From Synchiropus splendidus (taxonomy: Eukaryota; Chordata; Actinopteri; Syngnathiformes; Callionymidae), in NCBI RefSeq assembly GCF_027744825.2, contig NC_071339.1, forward strand, positions 26,087,501-26,151,500: 64,000 nucleotides of DNA, in the 5' to 3' direction. This document shows positions 39,401 through 54,600 of this stretch, one piece after another. Made by a program: the position numbers and the translations under genes. The notes below the pieces were generated by a model, which did not search any database, was not told the DNA's origin, and worked only from the letters and a program-made list of their open reading frames with translations. Numbering within the stretch: position 1 is the stretch's first letter; each line of letters begins with the position of its first letter.

Positions 39401-41200
39401 AATGTAATGTTCTGAGGCTTCCCTGAAAAGTTATGGCACAATGCACAAAAACGCTTTTCAGCCTGAGATAAGGTAGGTTTCGGAACGCCAAACATAAAAG
39501 TGTTAATAACTTTCGAAAAACACTTCTGAAAGCTTAGATTTGATGTGCAACTACTAGAAAGACCCTTTCTGCTATATTGGGAGGTTAAAATTTCATGTTC
39601 TGAAGCTTCCCTGAAAAGTTATGGCACAATGCAGAAAAACGCTTTTCAGCCTGAGATAAGGTGGGTTTCGGAACGCCAAACATAAAAGTGTTAATAACTT
39701 TGGAAAAACACTTCAGACACCTTAGATTTGATGTGCAACTACTAGAAAGACCCTTTTTGCTATAGTGGGAAGTTAAAATTTCATGTTCTGAAGCCTCCCT
39801 GAAAGGTTATGGCACAATGCACAAAAACGCTTTTCAGCCTGAGATAAGGTGGGTTTCAGAACGCCAAACATGAAAGTGTTGATAACTTTCGAAAAACACT
39901 TCAGACAGCTTAGATTTGATGTGCACCAACTAGAAAGACCCTTTCTGCTATAGTGGGAGGTTAAAATTTCATGTTCTGAAGCTTCCCTGAAAAGTTATGG
40001 AACAATGCGTAAAAACGCTTTTCAGCCTGAGATAAGGTGGGTTTCGGAACGCCAAACATAAAAGTGTTAATAACTTTGGAAAAACACTTCAGACAGTTTA
40101 GATTTGATGTGCAACTACTAGAAAGACCCTTTCTGCTATAGTGGAAGGTTAAAATTTCATGTTCTGAAGCTTCCCTGAAAAGTTATGGCACAATGCACAA
40201 AAACGCTTTTCAGCCTGAGATAAGGTGGGTTTCGGAACGCCAAATATAAAAGTGTTGATAACTTTCGAAAAACACTTCAGACAGCTTAGATTTGATGTGC
40301 AACTACTAGAAAGACCCTTTCTGCTATAGTGGGAGGTTAAAATTTCATGTTCTGAAGCTTCCCTGAAAAGTTATGGCACAATGCACAAAAACGCTTTTCA
40401 GCCTGAGATAAGGTGGGTTTCGGAACGCCAAACATAAAAGTGTTGATAACTTTCGAAAAACACTTCAGACAGCTTAGATTTGATGTGCAACTACTAGAAA
40501 GACCCTTTCTGCTATAGTGGGATGTTAAAATATCATGTTCTGAAGCTTCCCTGAAAAGTTATGGCGCAATGCACAAAAACGCTTTTCAGCCTGAGATAAG
40601 GTGGGTTTCGGAACGCCAAACATAAAAGTGTTAATAACTTTGGAAAAACACTTCAGACAGCTTAGATTTGATGTGCAACTACTAGAAAGACCCTTTCTGC
40701 TATAGTGGGAGGTTAAAATTTTATGTTCTGAAGCTTCCCTGAAAAGTTATGGCACAATGCACAAAAACGCTTTTCAGCCTGAGATAAGGTGGGTTTCGGA
40801 ACGCCAAACATAAAAGTGTGAATAACTTTGGAAAAACACTTCAGACAGCTTAGATTTGATGTGCAACTACTAGAAAGACCCTTTCTGCTATAGTGGGAGG
40901 TTAAAATTTCGTGTTCTGAAGCTTCCCTGAAAAGTTATGGCACAATGCACAAAAACGCTTTTCAGCCTGAGATAAGGTGGGTTTTCCGAACGCCAAACAT
41001 GAAAGTGTTGATAACTTTCGAAAAACACTTCAGACAGCTTAGATTTGATGTGCACCTACTAGAAAGACCCTTTCTGCTACAGTGGGAGGTTAAAATTTCA
41101 TGTTCTGAAGCTTCCCTGAAAAGTTATGGCACAATGCGTAAAAACGCTTTTCAGCCTGAGATAAGATGGGTTTCGGAACGCCCAACATAAAAGTGTTGAT
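36421..41200 (+). repeat. Satellite domain with nine-monomer duplication
   Basis: The rare variant CAGCCTCGATTTGG occurs at about 37463 and 39157, 1694 bp or nine monomers apart, with matching flanking variants. The same variant is also at 22991, 77 monomers from the first, showing long-range copying. Confidence 0.75.
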
Positions 41201-44200
41201 AACTTTCGAAAAACACTTCAGACAGCTTAGATTTGATGTGCAACTACTAGAAAGACCATTTCTGCTATAGTGGGAGGTTAAAATTTCATGTTCTGAAGCT
41301 TCCCTGAAAAGTTATGGCACAATGCGCAAAAACGCTTTTCAGCCTGAGATATGGTGGGTTTCGGAACGCCAAATATAAAAGTGCTGATAACTTTCGAAAA
41401 ACACTTCAGACAGCTTAGATTTGATGTGCAACTACTAGAAAGACCCTTTCTGCTATAGTGGGAGGTTAAAATTTCAAGTTCTGAAGCGTCCCTGAAAAGT
41501 TATGGCACAATGCACAAAAACGCTTTTCAGCCTGAGATAAGGTGGGTTTCGGAACGCCAAACATAAAAGTGTTGATAACTTTCGAAAAACGCTTCACACA
41601 GCTTAGATTTGATGTGCAACTACGAGAAAGACCCTTTCTGCAATAGTGGGAGGTTAAAATTTCATGTTCTGAAGCTTCCCTGAAAAGTTATGGGACAATG
41701 CACAAAAACGCTTTTCAGCCTGAGATAAGGTGGGTTTCGGAACGCCAAACATAAAAGTGTTGATAACTTTCGAAAAACACTTCAGACAGCGTAGATTTGA
41801 TGTGCAACTACTAGAAAGACCCTTTCTGCTATAGTGGGAGGTTAAAATTTCATGTTCTGAAGCTTCCCTGAAAAGTTATGGCACAATGCACAAAAACGCT
41901 TTTCAGCCTGAGATAAGGTGGGTTACGGAACGCCAAACATAAAAGTGTTGATGACTTTCGAAAAACACTTCAGACAGCTTAGATTTGATGTGCAACTACT
42001 CGAAAGACCCTTTCTGCTATAGTGGGAGGTTAAAATTTCAAGTTCTGAAGCTTCCCTGAAAAGTTATGGCACAATGCACAAAAACGCTTTTCAGCCTGGG
42101 ATAAGGTGGGTTTCGAAACGCCAAACATAAAAGTGTTGATAACTTTGGAAAAACACTTCAGACAGCTTAGATTTGATGTGCAACTACTAGAAAGACCCTT
42201 TCTGCTATAGTGGGAGGTTAAAATTTCATGTTCTGAAGCTTCCCTGAAAAGTTATGGCACAATGCGTAAAAACGCTTTTCAGCCTGAGATAAGGTGGGTT
42301 TCGGAACGCCAAACATAAAAGTGTTGATAACTTTCGAAAAACACTTCAGACAGCTTAGATTTGATGTGCACCTACTAGAAAGACCCTTTCTCCTATAGTC
42401 GGAGGTTAAAATTTCATGTTCTGAAGCTTCCCTGAAAAGTTATGGCACAATGCACAAAAACGCTTTTCAGCCTGAGATAAGGTGGGTTTCGGAACGCCAA
42501 ACATAAAAGTGTTGATAACTTTCGAAAAACACTTCAGACAGCTTAGATTTGATGTGCACCTACTAGAAAGACCCTTTCTCCTATAGTCGGAGGTTAAAAT
42601 TTCATGTTCTGAAGCTTCCCTGAAAAGTTATGGCACAATGCACAAAAACGCTTTTCAGCCTGAGATAAGGTGGGTTTCGAAACGCCAAACATAAAAGTGT
42701 TGATAACTTTCGAAAAACACTTCAGACAGCTTAGATTTGATGTGCAACTACTAGAAACACCCTTTCTGCTATAGTGGGAGGTTAAAATTTCATGTTCTGA
42801 AGCTTCCCTGAAAAGTTATGGCAAAATGCACAAAAACGCTTTTCAGCCTGAGATAAGGTGGGTTTCGGAACGCCAAACATAAAAGTGTTGATAACTTTCG
42901 AAAAACACTTCAGACAGCGTAGATTTGATGTGCAACTACTAGAAAGACCCTTTCTGCTATAGTGGGAGGTTAAAATTTCATGTTCTGAAGCTTCCCTGAA
43001 AAGTTATGGCACAATGCACAAAAACGCTTTTCAGCCTGAGATAAGGTGGGTTACGGAACGCCAAACATAAAAGTGTTGATAACTTTCGAAAAACACTTCA
43101 GACAGCTTAGATTTGATGTGCAACTACTCGAAAGACCCTTTCTGCTATAGTGGGAGGTTAAAATTTCAAGTTCTGAAGCTTCCCTGAAAAGTTATGGCAC
43201 AATGCACAAAAACGCTTTTCAGCCTGGGATAAGGTGGGTTTCGGAACGCCAAACATAAAAGTGTTGATAACTTTCGAAAAACACTTCAGACAGCTTAGAT
43301 TTGATGTGCAACTACTAGAAAGACCCTTTCTGCTATAGTGGGAGGTTAAAATTTCATGTTCTGAAGCTTCCCTGAAAAGTTATGGCACAATGCGTAAAAA
43401 CGCTTTTCAGCCTGAGATAAGGTGGGTTTCGGAACGCCAAACATAAAAGTGTTGATAACTTTCGAAAAACACTTCAGACAGCTTAGATTTGATGTGCACC
43501 TACTAGAAAGACCCTTTCTCCTATAGTCGGAGGTTAAAATTTCATGTTCTGAAGCTTCCCTGAAAAGTTATGGCACAATGCACAAAAACGCTTTTCAGCC
43601 TGAGATAAGGTGGGTTTCGGAACGCCAAACATAAAAGTGTTGATAACTTTCGAAAAACACTTCAGACAGCTTAGATTTGATGTGCACCTACTAGAAAGAC
43701 CCTTTCTCCTATAGTCGGAGGTTAAAATTTCATGTTCTGAAGCTTCCCTGAAAAATTATGGCACAATGCACAAAAACGCTTTTCAGCCTGAGATAAGGTG
43801 GGTTTCGGAACGCCAAACATAAAAGTGTTGATAACTTTCGAAAAACACTTCAGACAGCTTAGATTTGATGTGCAACTACTAGAAACACCCTTTCTGCTAT
43901 AGTGGGAGGTTAAAATTTCATGTTCTGAAGCTTCCCTGAAAAGTTATGGCAAAATGCACAAAAACGCTTTTCAGCCTGAGATAAGGTGGGTTTCGGAACG
44001 CCAAACATACAAGTGTTGATAACTTTCGAAAAACACTTCAGACGGCTTAGATTTGATGTGCAACTACTAGAAACACCCTTTCTGCTATAGTGGGAGGTTA
44101 AAATTTCATGGTCTGAAGCTTCCCTGAAAAGTTATGGCACAATACACAAAAACGCTTTTCAACCTGAGTAAGGTGGGTTTCGGAACGCCAAACATAAAAG

Positions 44201-47200
44201 TGTTAATGACTTTGGAAAAACACTTCAGACAGCTTAGATTTGATGTGCAACGACGAGAAAGACCCTTTCTGCTATAGTGGGAAGTTAAAATTTCATGCTC
44301 TGAAGCTTCCCTGAAAAGTTATGGGACAATGCACAAAAACGCTTTTCAGCCTGAGATAAAGTGGGTTTCGGAACGCCAAACATAAAAGTGTTGATAACTT
44401 TCGAAAAACACTTCAGACAGCTTAGATTTGATGTGCAACTACTAGAAAGACCCTTTCTGCTATAGTGGGAGGTTAAAATTTCATGTTCTGAAGCTTCCCT
44501 GAAAAGTTATGGCACAATGCACAAAAACGCTTTTCAGCCTGAGATAAGGTGGGTTACGGAACGCCAAACATAAAAGTGTTGATAACTTTCGAAAAACACT
44601 TCAGACAGCTTAGATTTGATGTGCAACTACTAGAAAGACCCTTTCTGCTATAGTGGGAGGTTAAAATTTCATGTTCTGAAGCTTCCCTGAAAAGTTATGG
44701 CACAATGCACAAAAACGCTTTTCAGCCTGGGATAAGGTGGGTTTCGGAACGCCAAACATAAAAGTGTTGATAACTTTCGAAAAACACTTCAGACAGCTTA
44801 GATTTGATGTGCAACTACTAGAAAGACCCTTTCTGCTATAGTGGGAGGTTAAAATTTCATGTTCTGAAGCTTCCCTGAAAAGTTATGGCACAATGCGTAA
44901 AAACGCTTTTCAGCCTGAGATAAGGTGGGTTTCGGAACGCCAAACATAAAAGTGTTGATAACTTTCGAAAAACACTTCAGACAGCTTAGATTTGATGTGC
45001 ACCTACTAGAAAGACCCTTTCTGCTATAGTGGGAGGTTAAAATTTCATGTTCTGAAGCTTCCCTGAAAAGTTATGGCACAATGCACAAAAACGCTTTTCA
45101 GCCTGAGATAAGGTGGGTTTCGGAACGCCAAACATAAAAGTGTTGATAACTTTCGAAAAACACTTCAGACAGCTTAGATTTGATGTGCAACTACTAGAAA
45201 CACCCTTTCTGCTATAGTGGGAGGTTAAAATTTCATGTTCTGAAGCTTCCCTGAAAAGTTATGGCAAAATGCACAAAAACGCTTTTCAGCCTGAGATAAG
45301 GTGGGTTTCGGAACGCCAAACATAAAAGTGTTGATAACTTTCGAAAAACACTTCAGACGGCTTAGATTTGATGTGCAACTACTAGAAAGACCCTTTCTGC
45401 TATAGTGGGAGGTTAAAATTTCATGTTCTGAAGCTTCCCTGAAAAGTTATGGCACAATGCACAAAAACGCTTTTCAGCCTGAGATAACGTGGGTTTCGGA
45501 ACGCCAATCATAAAAGTGTTGATAACTTTCGAAAAACACTTCAGACAGCTTAGATTTGATGTGCACCTACTAGAAAGACCCTTACTGCTAAAGTGGGAGG
45601 TTAAAATTTCATGTTCTGAAGCTTCCCTGAAAAGTTATGGCACAATACACAAAAACGCTTTTCAACCTGAGATAAGGTGGGTTTCGGAACGCCAAACATA
45701 AAAGTGTTAATGACTTTGGAAAAACACTTCAGACAGCTTAGATTTGATGTGCAACTACGAGAAAGACCCTTTCTGCTATAGTGGGAAGTTAAAATTTCAT
45801 GCTCTGAAGCTTCCAAGAAAAGTTATGGCACAATTCACAAAAATGCTTTTCAGCCTGAGACAGGGTGGGTTTCGGAACGCCAAACATAAAAGTGTTGATA
45901 ACTTTCGAAAAACACTTCAGACAGCTTAGATTTGATGTGCAACTGCTAGAAAGACCCTTTCTGCTATAGTGGGAGGTTAAAATTTCATGTTCTGAAGCTT
46001 CCCTGAAAAGTTATGGCACAATGCACAAAAACGCTTTTCAGCCTGAGATAAGGTGGGTTTCGGAACGCCAAACATAAAAGTGTTAATGACTTTCGAAAAA
46101 CACTTCAGACAGCTTAGATTTGATGTGCAACTACTAGAAATACCCTTTCTGCTATAGTGGGAGGTTAAATTTTCATGTTCTGAAGCTTCCCTGCAAAGTT
46201 ATGGCCCAATGCACAAAAACGCTTTTCAGCCTGAGATAAGGTGGGTTTCGGAACGCCAAACATAAAAGTGTTGATAACTTTCGAAAAACACTTCAGACAG
46301 CTTAGATTTGATGTGCAACTACTAGAAAGACCCTTTCTGCTATAGTGGGAGGTTAAAATTTCATGTTCTGAAGCTTCCCTGAAAAGTTATGTCACAATGC
46401 ACAAAAAAACCTTTTCAGCCTGAGATAAGGTGGGTTTCGGAACGCCAAACATAAAAGTGTTGATAACTTTCGAAAAACACTTTAGACAGCTTAGATTTGA
46501 TGTGAAACTACTAGAAAGACCCTTTCTGCTATAGTGGGAAGTTAAAATGTCATGTTTTGAAGCTTCCCTGAAAAGTTATGGCACAATGCACAAAAACGCT
46601 TTTCAGCCTGAGATAAGGTGGGTTTCGGAACGCCAAACATAAAAGTGATGATAACTTTCGAAAAACACTTCAGACAGCTTAGATTTGATGTGCACCTACT
46701 AGAAAGACCCTTTCTGCTTTAGTGGGAGGTTAAAATTTCATGTTCTGAAACTTCCCTGAAAAGTTATGGCACAATGCGTAAAAACGCTTTTCAGCCTGAG
46801 ATAAGGTGGGTTTCGGAACGCCAAACATAAAAGTGTTAATAACTTTGGAAAAACACTTCAGACAGCTTAGATTTGATGTGCAACTACTAGAAAGACCCTT
46901 TCTGCTATTGTGGTAGGTTAAAATTTCATGTTCTGAAGCTTCCCTGAAAAGTTATGGCACAATGCACAAAATCGCTTTTCAGCCTGAGATAAGGTGGGTT
47001 TCGGAACGCCAAACATAACAGTGTTGATAACTTTCGAAAAACACTTCATACAGCTTAGATTTGATGTGCAACTACTAGAAAGACCCTTTCAGCCATAGTG
47101 GGAGGTTAAAATGTCATGTTCTGAAGCTTCCCTGAAAAGTCATGGCACAATGCACAAAAACGCTTTTCAGCCTGAGATAAGGTGGGTTTCGGAACGCCAA

Positions 47201-48680
47201 ACATAACAGTGTTGATAACTTTCGAAAAACACTTCAGACAGCTTAGATTTGATGTGCAACTACTAGAAAGACCCTTTCAGCTATAGTGGGAGGTTAAAAT
47301 TTCATGTTCTGAAGCTTCCCTGAAAAGTTATGGCACAATGCACAAAAACGCTTTTCAGCCTGAGATAAGGTGGGTTTCGGAATGCCAAACACAAAAGTGT
47401 TGATATCTTTCGAAAAACACTTCAGACAGCTTAGATTTGATGTGCAACGACTAGAAAAACCCTTTCTGCTATAGTGGGAGGTTAAAATTTCATGTTCTGA
47501 AGCTTCCCTGAAAAGTTATGGCACAATGCACAAAAACGCTTTTCAGCCTGAGATAAGCTGGGTTTCGGAACGCCAAACATAAAAGCGTTGATAACTTTCG
47601 AAAAACACTTCAGACAGCTTAGATTTAATGTGCAACTACTAGAAAGACCCTTTCTGCTATAGTGGGAGGTTATAATTTCATGTTCTGAAGCTTCCCTGAA
47701 AAGTTATGGCACAATGCACAAAAACGCTTTTCAGCCTGAGATAAGGTGGGTTTCAGAACGCCAAACATAAAAGTGTTAATAACTTTGGAAAAACACTTCA
47801 GACAGCTTAGATTTGATGTGCAACTACTAGAAAGACCCTTTCTGCTATAGTGGGAGGTTAAAATTTCGTGTTCTGAAGCTTCCCTGAAAAGTTATGGCAC
47901 AATGCGCAAAAACGCCTTTCAGCCTGAGATAAGGTGGGTTTTCCGAACGCCAAACATGAAAGTGTTGATAACTTTCGAAAAACACTTCAGACAGCTTAGA
48001 TTTGATGTGCACCTACTAGAAAGACCCTTTCTGCTACAGTGGGAGGTTAAAATTTCATGTTCTGAAGTTTCCCTGAAAAGTTATGGCACAATGCGTAAAA
48101 ACGCTTTTCAACCTGAGATAAGATGGGTTTCGGAACGCCCAACATAAAAGTGTTGATAACTTTGGAAAAACACTTCAGACAGCTTAGATTTGATGTGCAA
48201 CTACTAGAAAGACCCTTTCTGCTATAGTGGGAGGTAAAAATTTCATGTTCTGAAGCTTCCCTGAAAAGTTATGGCACAATGCACAAAAACGCTTTTCAGC
48301 CTGAGATAAGGTGGGTTTCAGAACGCCAAACATAAAAGTGTTAATAACTTTGGAAAAACACTTCAGACAGCTTAGATTTGATGTGCAACTACTAGAAAGA
48401 CCCTTTCTGCTATAGTGGGAGCTTAAAATTTCGTGTTCTGAAGCTTCCCTGAAAAGTTATGGCACAATGCACAAAAACGCCTTTCAGCCTGAGATAAGGT
48501 GGGTTTTCCGAACGCCAAACATGAAAGTGTTGATAACTTTCGAAAAACACTTCAGACAGCTTAGATTTGATGTGCACCTACTAGAAAGACCCTTTCTGCT
48601 ACAGTGGGAGGTTAAAATTTCATGTTCTGAAGTTTCCCTGAAAAGTTATGGCACAATGCGTAAAAACGCTTTTCAACCTG
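41201..48680 (+). repeat. Satellite domain with six-monomer duplication
   Basis: A GCGTAGATTTG variant at 41791 and 42919 marks a 1128-bp (six-monomer) duplication that also shares GGGTTACGGAACG and TCCTATAGTCGG variants. Part of this domain (around 45581) is repeated 31 monomers away at 51412. Confidence 0.78.
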
Positions 48681-51600
48681 AGATAAGATAGGTTTCGGAA
48701 CGCCCAACATAAAAGTGTTGATAACTTTGGAAAAACACTTCAGACAGCTTAGATTTGATGTGCAACTACTAGAAAGACCCTTTCTGCTATAGTGGGAGGT
48801 AAAAATTTCATGTTCTGAAGCTTCCCTGAAAAGTTATGGCACAATGCACAAAAACGCTTTTCAGCCTGAGATAAGGTGGGTTTCGGAACGCCAAATATAA
48901 AAGTGCTGATAACTTTCGAAAAACACTTCAGACAGCTTAGATTTGATGTGCAACTACTAGAAAGACCCTTTCTGCTATAGTGGGAGGTTAAAATTTCAAG
49001 TTCTGAAGCGTCCCTGAAAAGTTATGGCACAATGCCCAAAAACGCTTTTCAGCCTGAGATAAGGTGGGTTTCGGAACGCCAAACATAAAAGTGTTGATAA
49101 CTTTCGAAAAACACTTCAGACAGCTTAGATTTGATGTGCAACTACTAGAAAGACCCTTTCTGCTATAGTGGGAGGTTAAAATTTCATGTTCTGAAGCTTC
49201 CCTGAAAAGTTATGGCACAATGCACAAAAACGCTTTTCAGCCTGGGATAAGGTGGGTTTCGGAACGCCAAACATAAAAGTGTTGATAACTTTCGAAAAAC
49301 ACTTCAGACAGCTTAGATTTGATGTGCAACTACTAGAAAGACCCTTTCTGCTATAGTGGGAGGTTAAAATTTCATGTTCTGAAGCTTCCCTGAAAAGTTA
49401 TGGCACAATGCGTAAAAACGCTTTTCAGCCTGAGATAAGGTGGGTTTCGGAACGCCAAACATAAAAGTGTTGATAACTTTCGAAAAACACTTCAGACAGC
49501 TTAGATTTGATGTGCACCTACTAGAAAGACCCTTTCTGCTATAGTGGGAGGTTAAAATTTCATGTTCTGAAGCTTCCCTGAAAAGTTATGGCACAATGCA
49601 CAAAAACGCTTTTCAGCCTGAGATAAGGTGGGTTTCGGAACGCCAAACATAAAAGTGTTGATAACTTTCGAAAAACACTTCAGACAGCTTAGATTTGATG
49701 TGCAACTACTAGAAACACCCGTTCTGCTATAGTGGGAGGTTAAAATTTCATGTTCTGAAGCTTCCCTGAAAAGTTATGGCAAAATGCACAAAAACGCTTT
49801 TCAGCCTGAGATAAGGTGGGTTTCGGAACGCCAAACATAAAAGTGTTGATAACTTTCGAAAAACACTTCAGACGGCTTAGATTTGATGTGCAACTACTAG
49901 AAAGACCCTTTCTGCTATAGTGGGAGGTTAAAATTTCATGTTCTGAAGCTTCCCTGAAAAGTTATGGCACAATGCACAAAAACGCTTTTCAGCCTGAGAT
50001 AAGATAGGTTTCGGAACGCCCAACATAAAAGTGTTGATAACTTTGGAAAAACACTTCAGACAGCTTAGATTTGATGTGCAACTACTAGAAAGACCCTTTC
50101 TGCTATAGTGGGAGGTAAAAATTTCATGTTCTGAAGCTTCCCTGAAAAGTTATGGCACAATGCACAAAAACGCTTTTCAGCCTGAGATAAGGTGGGTTTC
50201 GGAACGCCAAATATAAAAGTGCTGATAACTTTCGAAAAACACTTCAGACAGCTTAGATTTGATGTGCAACTACTAGAAAGACCCTTTCTGCTATAGTGGG
50301 AGGTTAAAATTTCAAGTTCTGAAGCGTCCCTGAAAAGTTATGGCACAATGCCCAAAAACGCTTTTCAGCCTGAGATAAGGTGGGTTTCGGAACGCCAAAC
50401 ATAAAAGTGTTGATAACTTTCGAAAAACACTTCAGACAGCTTAGATTTGATGTGCAACTACTAGAAAGACCCTTTCTGCTATAGTGGGAGGTTAAAATTT
50501 CATGTTCTGAAGCTTCCCTGAAAAGTTATGGCACATTGCACAAAAACGCTTTTCAGCCTGGGATAAGGTGGGTTTCGGAACGCCAAACATAAAAGTGTTG
50601 ATAACTTTCGAAAAACACTTCAGACAGCTTAGATTTGATGTGCAACTACTAGAAAGACCCTTTCTGCTATAGTGGGAGGTTAAAATTTCATGTTCTGAAG
50701 CTTCCCTGAAAAGTTATGGCACAATGCGTAAAAACGCTTTTCAGCCTGAGATAAGGTGGGTTTCGGAACGCCAAACATAAAAGTGTTGATAACTTTCGAA
50801 AAACACTTCAGACATCTTAGATTTGATGTGCACCTACTAGAAAGACCCTTTCTGCTATAGTGGGAGGTTAAAATTTCATGTTCTGAAGCTTCCCTGAAAA
50901 GTTATGGCACAATGCACAAAAACGCTTTTCAGCCTGAGATAAGGTGGGTTTCGGAACGCCAAACATAAAAGTGTTGATAACTTTCGAAAAACACTTCAGA
51001 CAGCTTAGATTTGATGTGCAACTACTAGAAACACCCGTTCTGCTATAGTGGGAGGTTAAAATTTCATGTTCTGAAGCTTCCCTGAAAAGTTATGGCAAAA
51101 TGCACAAAAACGCTTTTCAGCCTGAGATAAGGTGGGTTTCGGAACGCCAAACATAAAAGTGTTGATAACTTTCGAAAAACACTTCAGACGGCTTAGATTT
51201 GATGTGCAACTACTAGAAAGACCCTTTCTGCTATAGTGGGAGGTTAAAATTTCATGTTCTGAAGCTTCCCTGAAAAGTTATGGCACAATGCACAAAAACG
51301 CTTTTCAGCCTGAGATAACGTGGGTTTCGGAACGCCAATCATAAAAGTGTTGATAACTTTCGAAAAACACTTCAGACAGCTTAGATTTGATGTGCACCTA
51401 CTAGAAAGACCCTTACTGCTAAAGTGGGAGGTTAAAATTTCATGTTCTGAAGCTTCCCTGAAAAGTTATGGCACAATACACAAAAACGCTTTTCAACCTG
51501 AGATAAGGTGGGTTTCGGAACGCCAAACATAAAAGTGTTAATGACTTTGGAAAAACACTTCAGACAGCTTAGATTTGATGTGCAACTACGAGAAAGACCC

Positions 51601-54600
51601 TTTCTGCTATAGTGGGAAGTTAAAATTTCATGCTCTGAAGCTTCCAAGAAAAGTTATGGCACAATGCACAAAAATGCTTTTCAGCCTGAGATAGGGTGGG
51701 TTTCGGAACGCCAAACATAAAAGTGTTGATAACTTTCGAAAAACACTTCAGACAGCTTAGATTTGATGTGCAACTGCTAGAAAGACCCTTTCTGCTATAG
51801 TGGGAGGTTAAAATTTCATGTTCTGAAGCTTCCCTGAAAAGTTATGGCACAATGCACAAAAACGCTTTTCAGCCTGAGATAAGGTGGGTTTCGGAACGCC
51901 AAACATAAAAGTGTTGATAACTTTCGAAAAACACTTCAGACAGCTTAGATTTGATGTGCAACTACTAGAAAGACCCTTTCTGCTATAGTGGGAGGTTAAA
52001 ATTTCATGTTCTGAAGCTTCCCTGAAAAGTTATGGCACAATGCGTAAAAACGCTTTTCAGCCTGAGATAAGGTGGGTTTCGGAACGCCAAACATAAAAGT
52101 GTTGATAACTTTCGAAAAACACTTCAGACAGCTTAGATTTGATGTGCAACTACTAGAAAGACCCTTTCTGCTATAGTGGGAGGTTAAAATTTCATGTTCT
52201 GAAGCTTCCCTGAAACGTCATGGCACAATGCGTAAAAACGCTTTTCAGCCTGAGATAAGGTGGGTTTCGGAACGCCAAACATAAAAGTGTTGATAACTTT
52301 CGAAAAACTCTTCAGACAGCTTAGATTTGATGTGCAACTACTAGAAACACCCTTTCTGCTATACTGGGAGGTTAATATTTCATGTTCTGAAACTTCCCTG
52401 AAAAGTTATGGGACAATGCACAAAAACGCTTTTCAGCCTGAGATAAGGTGGGTTTCGGAACGCCAAACATAAAAGTGTTGATAACTTTCGAAAAACACTT
52501 CAGACAGCTTAGATGTGATGTGCAACTACTAGAAAGACCCTTTCTGCTATAGTGGGAGGTTAAAATTTCATGTTCTGAAGCATCCCTGAAAAGTTATGGC
52601 ACAATGCACAAAAACGCTTTCCAGCCTGAGATAAGGTGGGTTTCGGAACGCCAAACATAAAAGTGTTGATAACTTTCGAAAAACACTTCAGACAGCTTAG
52701 ATATGATGTGCAACTACTAGAAAGCCCTTTTCTGCTATAGTGGGAGGTTAAAATTTCATGTTTTGAAGCTTCCCTGAAAAGTTATGGCACAATGCACAAA
52801 AACGCTTTTCAGCCTGAGATAAGGTGGGTTTCGGAACGCCAAACATAAAAGTGTTGATAACTTTCGAAAAACACTTCAGACAGCTTAGATTTGATGTGCA
52901 ACTACTAGAAAGACCCTTTCTGCTATCGTGGGAGTTTAAAATTTCATGTTCTGATGCTTCCCTGAAAAGTTATGGCACAATGCACAAAAACGCTTTTCAG
53001 TCTGAGATAAGGTGGGTTTCGGAACGCCAAACATAAAAGTGTTGATAACTTTCGAAAAACACTTCAGACAGCTTAGATTTGATGTGCACCTACTAGAAAG
53101 ACCCTTTCTGCTATAGTGGGAGGTCAAAATTTCATGTTCTGAAGCTTCCCTGAAAAGTAATGGCACAATGCGTAAAAACGCTTTTCAGCCTGAGATAAGG
53201 TGGGTTTCGGAACGCCAAACATAAAAGTGTTAATAACTTTGGAAAAACACTTCAGACTGCTTGGGTTTGATGTGCAACTACTAGAAAGACCCTTTCTGCT
53301 ATAGTGGGAGGTTAAAATTTCATGTTCTGAAGCTTCCCTGAAAAGTTATGGCACAATGCACAAAAACGCTTTTCAGCCTGAGATAAGGTGGGTTTCGGAA
53401 CGCCAAACATAAAAGTGTTGATAACTTTCGAAAAACACTTCAGACTGCTTAGATTTGATGTGCAACTACTAGAAAGACCCTTTCTGCTATAATGGGAGGT
53501 TAAAGTTTCATGTTCTGAAGCTTCCCTGAAAAGTTATGGCACAATGCACAAAAACGCTTTTCAGCCTGAGATAAGGAGGGTTTCGGAACGCCAAACATAA
53601 AAGTGTTGATAACTTTCGAAAAACACTTCAGACAGCTTAGATTTGATGTGCAACTACTAGAAAGACCCTTTCTGCTATAGTGGGAGGTTAAAATTTCATG
53701 TTCTGAAGCTTCCCTGAAGAGTTATGGCACAATGCGTAAAAACGCTTTTCAGCCTGAGATAAGGTGGGTTTCGGAACGCCAAACATAAAAGTGTTAATAA
53801 CTTTCGAAAAACACTTCAGACAGCTTAGATTTGATGTGCAACTACTAGAAAGACCCTTTCTGCTATAGTGGGAGGTTAAAATTTCATGTTCTGAAGCTTC
53901 CCTGAAAAGTTATGGCACAATGCACAAAAACGCTTTTCAGCCTGAGATAAGGTGGGTTTCGGAACGCCAAATGTAAAAGTGTTGATAACTTTCGAAAAAC
54001 ACTTCAGACAGCTTAGATTTGATGTGCAACTACTAGAAAGACCCTTTCTGCTATAGTGGGAGGTTAAAATTTCATGTTCTGAAGCTTCCCTGAAAAGTTA
54101 TGGCAAAATGCACAAAAACGCTTTTCAGCCTGAGATAAGGTGGGTTTCGGAACGCCAAACATAAAAGTGTTGATAACTTTCGAAAAACACTTCAGACAGC
54201 TTAGATTTGATGTGCAACTACTAGAAAGACCCTTTCTGCTATCGTGGGAGTTTAAAATTTCATGTTCTGATGCTTCCCTGAAAAGTTATGGCACAATGCA
54301 CCAAAACGCTTTTCAGTCTGAGATAAGGTGGGTTTCGGAACGCCAAACATAAAAGTGTTGATAACTTTCGAAAAACACTTCAGACAGCTTAGATTTGATG
54401 TGCACCTACTAGAAAGACCCTTTCTGCTATAGTGGGAGGTCAAAATTTCATGTTCTGAAGCTTCCCTGAAAAGTAATGGCACAATGCGTAAAAACGCTTT
54501 TCAGCCTGAGATAAGGTGGGTTTCGGAACGCCAAACATAAAAGTGTTAATAACTTTGGAAAAACACTTCAGACTGCTTGGGTTTGATGTGCAACTACTAG

